In this document: positions 5,941 through 17,900 of the stretch, one piece after another
Layout of the letters: each line of letters begins with the position of its first letter
Position numbering within the stretch: the stretch's first letter is position 1
Assembly (NCBI GenBank): GCA_043818215.1
Contig: JBDRGC010000036.1
Coordinates: 1 to 25,416 of the forward strand
Reading direction: 5' to 3'
Length of the DNA: 25,416 nt
From: JBDRGC01 sp043818215
Lineage (GTDB): Bacteria; Chloroflexota; Anaerolineae; Anaerolineales; UBA11858
Position numbers and translations under genes: made by a program
Notes under the pieces: model-generated
The model's input: the letters and a program-made list of their open reading frames with translations, nothing else
Database searches by the model: none
What the model was told of the DNA's origin: nothing

Positions 5941-8900
5941 CTATGGCTTATCGCGTTCAGGTAGTGGAACTGTCCAGTAGTGATAAAGCGAATGTTTCGT
6001 GAATATATCCAGGAAATTCCAGGCGGGTGCTGCATTGCCGAAAACCGGATTGACTGGCCCAGCGATATTGTTGTATGGATTGCCGCTCTGTTCATGATTT
6101 TCATTCACGGCACCATAGTTTGGGTCCCCGTAAGAATCAACCTGAACGTAGATCGAATATGAAGTCCGAAAAGGCAGCGTGAAGCGGCTGTATTCCGGGA
6201 AGTAACTGGGGTGGTTCAGGGTCAGGGTCATTGTGCCGCCCGGAACCAATTCAGATGGGTCCGTGACGCCCCAGGCGATGCCGTACCAGCCCAGGTCGTC
6301 CCAGATCTGGTTGACCCGGGTGGGGATCGGGTTTGGATTGATGTATAAATCCACCCAAAATGCCTGTTGGATGCGGGAATTGCCCTGGTTAAGCAGTATG
6401 ACATCGACGTTATCGGCATAGACCGTCACACGTTGGATGACCAGATCGGGCAAGGTTGAGTAGTTGTTAAATATCACGGGCAAGAATATTTGCGCCCGCT
6501 CCACTTCCACCAGCAGCGTATCGGCAGCCGTCCCGCCATCATCGTCCGTCACCGTCAGCGTGGCAGTGTAGGTTCCGGCGCTATCGTACCGATGCGACGG
6601 AGTGAGCGTTCCTGTAGCCATATCCCCGTTCCCAAAGTCCCAAATCACCGTGTGGGTATCATCCGCGCCCGGATCAGTGAACGCTCCTGCAAAATCGACC
6701 GGCTGGCCCACGACGATTTGTTGATCGGTACCCGCATCAACCACTGGCGCAACGTTCGTCACCCTCACCGCCAGCATATCCGCGCCTGCACTGCCGTAGG
6801 TGTCCGTCACCGTCAGCGTCGCCGTGAAAACGCCATTGTCGCGATACACATGGGTGGTGGATAACACTCCAGTTGCGCTTGCTCCATCGCCAAAGTCCCA
6901 GCGAACGGCTGCCGTCCCCCCGGAAGCAGAGAAACTGCCATCGAAGGGGATCGCGCTCCCCTCAGGCCCGGCTTGATCGGGTCCGGCATCCACGGTGGGA
7001 GGGTCGTTCACTCCGGAGATCGTAACCGTGACCTGCGCCGTTGCAAATGCGCCCATTCCATCGGTAATCGTGTAGGTGAAACTTTCCGTGACAGTCATGC
7101 CGAGGGTCAGATATTCAAATTCATCATTGGGATCGAAGGAAATCGCATTCCCAAGATTGGTCACTGTCCCGCTGATGGATTGGCCCGCCGCGATAATTGT
7201 GACTTGATCTGGCGTTTCCAGGTCGGTGTCATTATCAAGCACCGGAACCGTGACCGCATTTTGCTCATCCGTCTGGGCCGTATCATCCACGGCGAAGGGC
7301 GGGGTGTTGGCAGCGGTTGTGAAGTGCCAGGTATAGGGCGTGTTGGTCAGCAGACCGTCGGCCAGCCCCAATCCGTCTTGAATAGTTACCGTATAGACAG
7401 TTTCCATCGCCAATAGCGGATGATTGTAGCTGACGTGCATTTGGAGCGCTCCCCAAGTGGGAGAAAGCGTTACCGTTGGGGTGATCGCTACCACCAAACT
7501 GTCTGCCTGCATGGGGCCGTTAAACCAGACTTCGATGGGGGTATCTGCCGCCACGTTGCCCGCACCATTTGGCGGCGAGACGGATAACACCCGCGAAGAG
7601 CCTGGCACTTCCACATTAAACGGTCCAATTCGGCTCAAGTTCCCGGCGTTGTCTTCTGCCTCCACAAACAGGTTGTACACCCCATCGGGCGCTCCGTCTA
7701 CCGTGGGCGTCCCTGAGAATATCCATTGACCGTTGTTCAGGGTCAGGTTATGGGTTTCAACATTTCCCGCGGGGCTGAAAATGTTGAGCCGCAGCGCTTT
7801 GATCCCCGTGCCGTCCGTGGCTGCCCCGGCAATGGTGATGGTTTTCGAGACCGCCGAGGTCAGGGTAACGGTTACCGCCGGGCCGATGGTATCGAGGTTG
7901 GCCGTGACCATCACCGGTGTTGCCCGGTTGCCTACGCTGTCCACCGCGTAAAGCAGGCGCGTGATCACTTCACCATCAGCCTGGCTTCCCGACAATTGGT
8001 AGCTCCAATGTCCGGTGGCCTGTGCGGGAAGTTGGGCCTCGGTGATTTGCAAACGGCTGCGGTGATAAATTCCGGGGTTTTCGGCGGGGTTGGTGTCGCA
8101 GAGTTGCAGTTCCCAGGTTCCCAGCGCAGGCAGCCCGCGGAAGTTGTAAAGCAGTTCTACCGGGCGGCGGACATTGTCGTAGTAAGGGACGGCAACCTTG
8201 TGGGCGTGAATGTCACGCTCCACGGTCTGTGCAGTGGCATCATCCAGCCACAGGTCAAAGTCGGCGCTGTGGGCAGATGTGGCGTACAACGCGGCCGTCA
8301 GGCCGGAAGGCGCAACCAGCACAATTTCGAGTTCATCGCGAGCCGGGTGAGTAAGATTCAGACCCAGGTTCAGGTCGAGAACCGTCATGCTCTTAGTGAT
8401 GGCAAAAGGGATGACCGTCGGATTGTTGCACGCGCCGATGGGTTGGACGTTCTCGTCGGTGAAGTTGTGGATCGGGTTGGCCGGGATGGCCGTTGTGGCA
8501 TGGAGCGACCCCGCGGTGCAGCTTTCAGGTGATACGGTGGAATCACAGATTTCCACCGCGTCCAACAAGCGATTATCCCCAGCGGTGCCGCGCCAGGATA
8601 GCTCTGCGGCATTGAGATAGCCGTCGCTCAAGGCGGCCATCGTAGCGCTGCTGAGGGTGATCGTCGGCGGTGTTGCATCCACCACCCAAGGGACGCTTTG
8701 GAACCAGGGGCTGGTTTGGCCGTAGGCGTTGGTGGCCTGGCCGCTTAACCCCACGGGCGCTCCATCGGCGGCCCCGCCCAGGTCGAGCGTGCAAGACCAT
8801 TGGGGATCAACGGGACGGTCATCGGGGCAAACGATGGCGGTATGGCTGCCTATGGGGTATTCCACATCCAGTGTGATGGCGGGAATGTCGGTTTCGTCAA

Positions 8901-11900
8901 AGGCCATCCCGCTCAGGGTATTCAAACCGGGGCCAAGCAGCCTCGCACCAGTGTTGAATTCCAGATAGGCGGGGCCGGTTCCCACTTCATGATCCACGTA
9001 CAGCCATTCGATGGGGAAAGTGTAGTTGTCGCGCCCGTTGGCATCCTGGGATGTCGTTCCCGTGCCATCCAGGACAACTACATCCAATGTGCCCCAACCA
9101 GTGTGGTTGGCGGGATCAAAGGCTAGATCAATATAGCTGGCGAAGGTAAAAGTGACGGTTTCACCCGCAGCCAGGGTTACAGGGGGCATCTCCAAAGTAT
9201 CGTATTCGCCCACTGCATCACTGTGGTACGCGCCGCCCGTTAGACGGATCGACCCCCAGGTATCGATGTGGGCAATTACGTCAGTGATGGGTTCTGTACC
9301 GTTGTTGACCAGTTGCAGGGTGTAACTGATCGACTCTCCGGGGCCTAAAACCGGCGGGGTGACACCCAGTAAGTTTGCCAGCGAGTACTGTTGGTCGTAA
9401 GGCAGGCGTGCCCCGGTTTCGATTGCGCGGGCACAGGTGGGGTCGGCGGGATTTTCAAGGCAGGCCGGGGTTGTGGTGACATCCCAACCGCTCAGGGCGG
9501 TTAGCTCATCGGCAGCGCTGTTCGGCAGATCGTTGCCCAACAGGCTGTAGGTGAGCATCACCGGTGTAGAAGTTAGCGTGACGGCCAGCGGGGAAAAGCC
9601 TTCCACCCGCCGGTCGCTGGGGCAAACTCCACTGCCAAGATCATCCCAGATGTAGCGGTGAGTCAGTTGAAAGGGGCGGCCCGCATCTGGGAGGGCGTTC
9701 ACCACTTTTCCGCTGGTGAGGGGATTCTCAATCGGGAGCGCACCCCAGACCCGGAGAGCGTTCTCATCCGTCGCGAGGGCAATCAACGACAGGGTGGCGG
9801 GGTTCCCGAGCGTATCAAAGGGCAGGTAGATGTCGGTGTAGGAGCCTCTGTTGTCGAAGGCGAAATCCCAGGGGGCAGCGCTTTCGATCCAGCTTGCGCC
9901 AGCCCATTGCAGCAGAACCGTGTCGGTGATCGTTTTGACCCATACCAGATAGTCGGCGCCCATCCGTTGGGTGGCGTTTCCGCCAGGGTAAGCAGGCAGG
10001 TAGATGTCGGGCGCCGCCGCAGGGAAGGGGTTGTAGGCGTGGACGCTGCCGCCCGGCGCGGTATCGAGGTAGATAAACAGATCGCCGTCGTTGTCCCAAT
10101 GCGCGCCCTGCCAACCAAGGTGCAGGCCTTCGGCATCCCAGGTGGTGTAAAGTTCCTGGCTGCTGCCCAACGTTGCACCGGGCAAGCTATGAGCGGCGAT
10201 GCGCGGATCAACGCCAATCTGGTTGCAGCTGGTATCTGTCCAATCTCGATAGAGCGGGTCGGGCAGTTGGCCTGCGCCGTCCAGCCCGATATAAGCCGGC
10301 GTTTCTTCGTAATCGACAAAGATAGGACCGAAGCTGCGGGTGATCTGGTTGCCGTAGGTGTCACGGGCGGTAACACGCACGCTGTATTTTTGCGCTTCTC
10401 CCGCGGTGAAGCTTGCACTCCTGGGGGTGCCAACCTGGCTGGGAACATCTTCCTGCGCCGCGATCTGGAGCGTGTCGGCCACGTGGACAAGCCATTCAAC
10501 ATGATAGGGCGCGAGGCCGGAGCCATCATCGGAGGCTGTCCACGTGACGACGAGCGTGGGGTTGAGGGGGCTGGTGATGGTATCCCAGGCCCCCAGGGGA
10601 TGGAGTGTGCCGGTTCCATCGTCGTAGGAGAGCGCCAGTTGGAATATTTCCGGCGGTTGGGCATCGGCAAAGATGGTCCGGCTGGTTTCGGCAGTTTTAC
10701 CGGCTACATCGGTGACGCGGGCAGTGAGGGTGTAGGTGCTGCCTGCCGGTGGCTGCCATGTGCTGGCGAACAGGCGGGCGCTCCACGGTTCACCAACCAA
10801 TCCGGTCGTATCTGAGAGCAAAATTGTCTCCCACACGCCGGAGTAGGTGAGCGTGTCGAGTTTGGCTTGCAGGCTCTGGACTTGGTTGGTTTCGGTGACC
10901 AGACCGGAGACCCGAACAAAGCCGTGGATGTCGAAGTTTTCGGCAGTGATGCTAGTTGTGGTGATGGCAATGGTCGGATCAGCTGCATCCGCGTAGACGA
11001 TGGTTTCCGGCGGGGACATCCCGACCACAGGGGCGGAGGAGGTGATCACGCTGCCCGCCCAATCTTCGATTTCCGCCAACAAGAGATAACGTCCTTCAGC
11101 AGTGGGCGTGAAGACGGTTGACCAAACTGTGTCGGTGACGGCGCCACCCCCCCAGTTTTCGGTGTAAACCGGTACACCGTTAGCCGTCAACGTCAAGGTT
11201 TTCAGAGAAGCCTGGGCATAGGTTGCCCCAGCGATATCCACGGACTGCAACGGTGCGACCGCGGTTTGGATGGTGGGGGTCAGAATACTCACGCCCAATG
11301 GCCAATTCTCGGTGCTGATAGTCGCTGAAACCGTGGTTTTTGCACCGTATTGGTCAAACACAGTCAAAGTTTCTGTGGTTGTAAACGTAGGGAGCGGGGT
11401 GACAGGCGAGATCAACCCATAAAGCCGCGCCGTGGGGATCACGGAGGTATACCAGCCTTCATCGTAGTATGCGGGCATGGATCCGGGGATGGGGCAATCG
11501 TAGCCTTGCTCGGTCAGGTTAAAATCTTCCACCCAACATTGGAGAAGATGCCCATCGCCAGGGAAGCGTGGCGGGGTGTAGCGCAGTTCGGCGCGCGGGG
11601 CTTGGGTGTCGATTAGGCCCTGCCAAACGGTGGGGAGGAGGTTGGCCCGCGGCAATTTGTCGGTCGACCGGAGATAAAGTTGGTACTCCCCTTCGAGATT
11701 AGCTGGAATAGTATATTGCCAGGTGGAGAAGATCTCACCAGGCGCGGCGAGCGCCGCCGGTTCCCAACTCACCTTGTCCATGTCGCCCCAGTCTTTGATG
11801 TGCAACAGGCCCACTTCCAGCGTGTCTACGCCCAGGCTAACGGGTTGGGCGATGTCTTTGACCATGGCCGGGGTGGGCGCGATATTCAACAGCACAACTT

Positions 11901-14900
11901 CATCCATCGTCCCGACAAAGCCCGACCCAATCCGGATCGGATCGTCTTCATTCAAAACAGGCGGCGCGTCGTGGATGGCGTTATCTACGGGAAGGCCGTT
12001 GACGTAGAATAATACGGCGTAGGCACTGCCATCTGCGGCATGATCCATCACAGCGGCGACATGCACCCATTCGTTCGTGGGCAGCGTGATTTGGGTGGAT
12101 TCGTAGGCGTGAACGCCGTAGGTCTCGACGCGCAAACCGGCATCCACCACGCTGAAGCTGAAGCCATCCGGGCTGTTGGTTGTATCGGCCCCAAGGATGG
12201 TTTTTACGCCGGTTGTATCGGTCAGGTAAATCCAGGCCATGGCGGCAAAGTTATCTGCCGCGCCATCGATGACTTGCTGGCGGCCCAGATCGATAAAATC
12301 GCCGCCATCGAAGGTTACACCGCTCCCATATTTACCAGGCTCCCCGGCGGTAGGGCAGCTTCCCCCGCTGCACGCGCCGATGGCGAAGCCGCCCGCGCCG
12401 TCGTGGAAACGCTCCGCGCCGACCGGCTCTTCAAAGTGCAGCTGGAGGAGGGCACCCATGGGGTAGGGGATGTCGGTAACTGTGCCAGAGATGACGGGGC
12501 GCGCGGCCCCAACACCGGTGAGCATGTCAGTATGGATCCCCATATCGGTCAGGTCTGCGACCGGCGGGGCGATATCGACCTGCAGGGTGTGGCTGGCCTG
12601 ATTAATGTGGTTGCCAGCGGTTTGGGCGCTATCCCCGATGGTTTCGATGCGGTTGCCAAGCCGGTCAATCGCCGTCAGGTAAACGGTGAACGTATCGCCG
12701 TAAGGACATTTCATCGGTTCGAGGAAATGCCCCCATTGATTTCCATTCACCCATGCGGTGTGCATATTGCCCGGCACCAGGGAAAGCCCGCCCTGCTCAA
12801 TCACTTCCACGTAAACGGCTTCCACACCGCTGCCCGCGTCCGTGACGATCCCATCCAAGTTAAGCATACAAAAGTCATAGGCATCGTAAATCAAATTCGC
12901 GGTATCCAGCGTGATGTCTGGAGGGGTGTTGTCCAGCGTAAGCGTGCGGCTGTCGGTGCCAATGTTCCCCAGGCTGTCGGTGGCACGCAGTTCAATGGTT
13001 TGTTGGTTTTGACCGGAGGGGATGAAGTAGAACAACCAAGATTCGCCATCCCGCGTGGCTGGCTGCCAACTGCCGCCATCGAGCCGGTATTCAACGTTTA
13101 TCACCGCCATCGTTGGGTCCGTTGCCCCGGCGGATAGTACGGTAGAGATGGGACGGATGTAGTCAATGGGGTGATCTAGCCAGACGATGGGGTTATCAGC
13201 ATCGACGATGATCCGCTGCTCTACTTTGGTGTCGTACCGGGCAGATTGATAGTCGTAGAGCGCCTTGATCTCTTCGACCCGCAGTTGGCTATTGTAAACG
13301 GCCACTTCATCGGCCTGGCCGATATAGTCAGCCCCAAGAATCACTGGATTGCTATTTTGGATATCAGACGGCAGATTTGTAGCCTTGATCGTATTGTCCA
13401 AAGCCCCATTGAGGTAAATACTAATAATCCATGTCCCATCATCTTCTTCTCCAAGGGTTACCATCACGTGATTCCATTGATTGAGCAGCAATTCCCCCAG
13501 CGAGTCCAACTCGTAATACCCATTTTGTGAGTACGGCACTTTCACGCGGACGTTTGATGAATACGCTCCTGGGATCAACACGCTTACCGTGTCCTTTTTA
13601 GACATTAATACTTGATGAATAAATCGTTGCTCACCGGGCATAAACCAAGCGCCGAAGGTGAAGCTCAACCCGGTACTGCCAATGTTATCTTGGGGAATAG
13701 CCAGACATTCCCGGCTTCCAAAAAAGTATTGGTCTTCAAACTTGACTCCCTGTCGGAGGCGCCCAACACCCCCTACGTTCGGGCAGCCGCACGGATCGCC
13801 CGATACCGGGGCCAGGGAACAAGTGCCCGGATTGGCCCCATCGGCGATGTTCGCAAAACTATCCGAACCCGGCCCTTCGTCCAGTGGCATCCAGATCGCC
13901 GGCCCTTTTTCCCGCAAGCGTTGCACCTGTTCCGGCTGCAGTGACCGTTCATAGACCCACACCTCGTCCAGATAGCCCCGGAAGAAGTTGGTCGGGTTGC
14001 CATTGGCAACATATTCTGCGCCGATTAAAACCGGGGCGGTATCATCCCGATGCGCAGATTGGGATGGCATTGCCCCGCCACCCAATGATGAACCATTGAG
14101 GTAAAGGGTCATATTTTGCCGATCATAGACCACCGCTATGTGATTCCATGCGTCCCAGTTCACTGTACCCGTAGAAGTCAAGTAAGCAGAGTTCGCAAAT
14201 GTGTCTGCTTCCCGGTCGAGGTGCACTTTCCCCGCTGCGTCGATGCTCAACCGGATGGTTTGTGACACTGATCCTTTACTGAGGATGGTGCCCCCCGGCG
14301 CCTCGGGCCTGACCCACAGGGAGAGGGTGTAATCACCGAGGAAAGTTGAATCCGCTTCGGAATGTTGCAGCGAGATGAAATCGTTCTGCCCGTCGAAATA
14401 AGCCGCCCCACGGAAGGGGCCAGCGAACCCGGTTTCCGGGCAGCCGCCGTTGGCGTAGTCGCACTCACCGGTATAGTCGTTCCCGGTGCTGTCCAGGAAG
14501 ATGGTGCGCTCCGGCGGCTCATCAAACCGCATCTCGATGCGGCGAACTCCCAACGCAAGATCGTCGATTTCCGAACGGGAGAGTACCCGGTCGTATATCT
14601 TGAGATTGTCGAGAAGTCCATCATACGCGATGGAGCCCTCATTTTCACCCAGATGTATATCAGAAGAATAGTTCTTTGTTGGCCCTACTTTCTGCCCAGG
14701 GTTAGGGTCTTGAATTATCAGATTGAGATTGCCACTGCTGTCACGCGTCGCGGCGACATGATGCCATGTGTTATCGGCCAGGTTCGCGGTGTGGGTGATG
14801 GTTGTACCCCCAACGCCAAACATCACATGTCCATCCCCCAGGGAAACGCCGTACCACTCTCCAACCCCCTCGACGCTGGAAACAAGGGGCACCCCCTCCC

Positions 14901-17900
14901 ACCAGTTGTCCGAATCTCCTGCAACTTGATTCGATTTGAACCAAAATGCGATGGTAAACTCCTCCCCAACCACATCGGGCAGCACCATGAAATCATCACT
15001 TCCGTCGAAATCTCTGGCACTATCCGCACCAAACCCACCAATGCCTACATGGGAGCTTGGGCAGGTGCCAGCATCATCGCATTGGGCAAAATTGCCGTGT
15101 AAGGAATAATCCGGGGAGATTAAATAGGGGTAGTTGTCTTCAAACCGGAGGTCCACCATGGGGCCATCGTCCCCGCCTGCAAAGGCTGTGGTCATCTCCT
15201 GAACTTCGGCGGCAGATAAGACGTTATCGAAGATTTCTACTTCATCGAGGAGGCCCTCGAAGTATGCATCAGCAGCAACGTCGTGGCGGGCATAACCGAT
15301 ATCCACAAAGGCCGGTGCAGCGCCTGTCAGTACCGTTGTGTTACTTTGTTGCTTTAGGACCCCATCGACGAATAACCAGTGTTGGGTCCCGCTCCCATCC
15401 GATAGGTAGGTATGGACGACATGATGCCAGTCGTTATCGGCGTAGTTTTCATTCTGGCTGCAAATCGTATCGGTCTTCAATTTGGCGCAAATATCGCCGT
15501 CGGGATCGATATGAACCGTCAGATCGCTCTCCCCGGCCGGATCGACAGAGAAAATGCCCATATCTTTTTCGTCGGTTCGGAACAAGAAGGACAGCGTGTA
15601 TTGATCTTGGGGCACCGCCATTTGGACGCGAATCTGGTCTCCTGACGAAAAATTGGCGGCCCGCCCCGAGATTCCCCCGTTTTGGCTGGTCGGGCAATTG
15701 GGCCAACACTGCCCATTGTTCCCGTTGAGCAAGGCATCCAGGTAGACGGCATTACGCGCCCCAACCTTTACAACCTCGTCCAGATGGAGCACCATGATGC
15801 GGCCGTTCAGGTCTCCTCGCAGGTCGGTGATTTGGGCGCCCGTCCAGTGGGTGATGGTGAGGGGGCCAGATTGCGCCCAACTGGTGGGGATGGTCACACT
15901 GTCGAAGCGTGTCATGGCCCCCAGCGGTGGGAGAATATAGCCCTCATTGATGTACCCGCCCTGCAAGGGGCTGGCTGGATCGGCTTCGTAGCGGCCGAGG
16001 GCATAGCGGCCTTTGAGATTGTTTTCGATGGTGGAGGTATATTGCACGGTTGCGCCCGGCAGCACGTATCCGTCTGTGTCGCTCATCTCCGGGGTGATCC
16101 CGATAATGTTGGATTCGGAATAGACGCGCGGGTTCAAACCATACTTTTTCTCCATTTTGTCCGAAAGACTGTCGCCATCGGTATCGCGGTGCAGCGGATC
16201 CGATTGCGCGCGGGTGACCAGGGGATCGCCGTTGGTATCGAAGGCGTAAACAAACTCCCAGCCCTGCAACTCCTCCCAGTCAGTCAAGCCGTCGCTGTCG
16301 GTGTCGGGGCGCTGGGGGTGGGTTCCGTACAGGGCTTCCAGATAGTCGCTAAGGTTATCCCCGTCGGAATCCGCTAATTTGGGGTTGGAGCCGAACTGGA
16401 TTTCGTAAAAGTCGGCCAGCCAGTCGTTATCGCTGTCGATATACTTGTCGTCCGGGTCGTTGCCCCCAATGTATCGTGCTCGCAGCCCGTCCCCATCCGC
16501 ATCTTGCAGGGTTGGGAATTTGTAATCCCAGGCCAGCCGGTAACTACTATGGGAAATAAGCTTCAGTTCGTAAAAGCCGTCCAGCGTGGTGGGGAAAATG
16601 TCGTAACGCGGCAAGTCAAAGGGATAGAAGGCCATGTCGAGTTGGGCTTCATCCCAACAAACCGTCAACACACAGTGAAGCAGCGGAACAGCCCAGCTCT
16701 CAGACAGATAAAATTTTGGAACGAGCGGCTTGTTAATACCGGCCCCGCCAAATTCGCTGAAATAGTAGAGATGAGAAGTTTGTTCTAACCGTCTCCCGGT
16801 TACGATAGGATAGTACATACCACCGAAAGGACCTAAGGCCTGCCACTGATCCATCATGGCCCCATAGGTTGCATCCCATTCACTCTTGTCATCCTGGAGT
16901 TTGTACCAGAAAGTCGTGTTTCCAAATGCATCCCATGGTTCATAACGCAATGAATAAAGCGCGGCTGCCCCAGTAGGAACGGTATTGTAAACACCGACGG
17001 TTACATCTGCATAAACGGCTACGTAGTCACCCTCCCTAATGGTGCCATCTGGGTTGGTGATCGTCATACCAAAATTGCTAATATCCAAACGATCTTCCTG
17101 GTTGAGATCAACCATTGACTGGTTGCTGTAGGGCGTGATGAGGGCTGTCGCCCAGCCCATGATGCCAGGACAAATGGTGTTTTGTAAGGCCGTATTTACA
17201 TCGTTCAATGTATTGTAACTGGCGTTGTCTTTGCTTAGCTCAGAAGCGACCGTATCGATGACAAAACACGCGGTTGAAATCAGGAGGTCGATGATCCCAA
17301 TGATGATAATGATGATATTAATATAGGGGATCAACGTCAATACCAACAGCACAATCCCGATAGCCACTGATGCGCCAATAGAAGACGCACCCTTAACCCA
17401 GGCGTCGTAGTCCCCGGAGATAAATATCGTCGCAAGGAGTAAGCCTATGGATAAGCCAGTGGAAATCACCAGCCCCAAAATGCCAAAAGCGATTGTTTTT
17501 CCGGCAGTTTTGGATATCTGAATCAATGCATCTAAACCTTGCTTCGCGATTTTAAAGAGGATATCGACAACCTTGGTGATGAGTTTTATGACTTGAGAGA
17601 CAGCCTTCAATGCCAGGCTGACAGCTTTAATCACATAGTCCGTAACCTCTAAGGTCCTGAGAAACCCTTGTGGACACAGGTGTTCATAGCCTTTGCAAAC
17701 CAGGTACCTAATAAAGGGGATCGTCAATTTGTAAATCTCGATGGCACCCTGAACGATACTGATGGCTGTTAAAATCGTGTCAAAAGTCAATTTCGCTTTA
17801 TCCCAGGATGCATCAAAAGCTTTACTGCGCCTAATTTCAGCTTCTAGAGATGGGTCTTTGAGGAATTCTTCCAACTCTTTCGCATCAGCTTGAAGGCCGT

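Noticed and set aside
9658..10815. A 385-codon plus-strand open frame (and a similar one at 12040-13137)
   Set aside because: Both lie opposite the giant gene in its G+C-rich parts and show no domain or start signal, so they are shadows.
17245..17660. The hydrophobic block as a separate membrane protein gene
   Set aside because: The reading frame is continuous through it on both sides and no internal start signal stands out, so it belongs to the giant protein.
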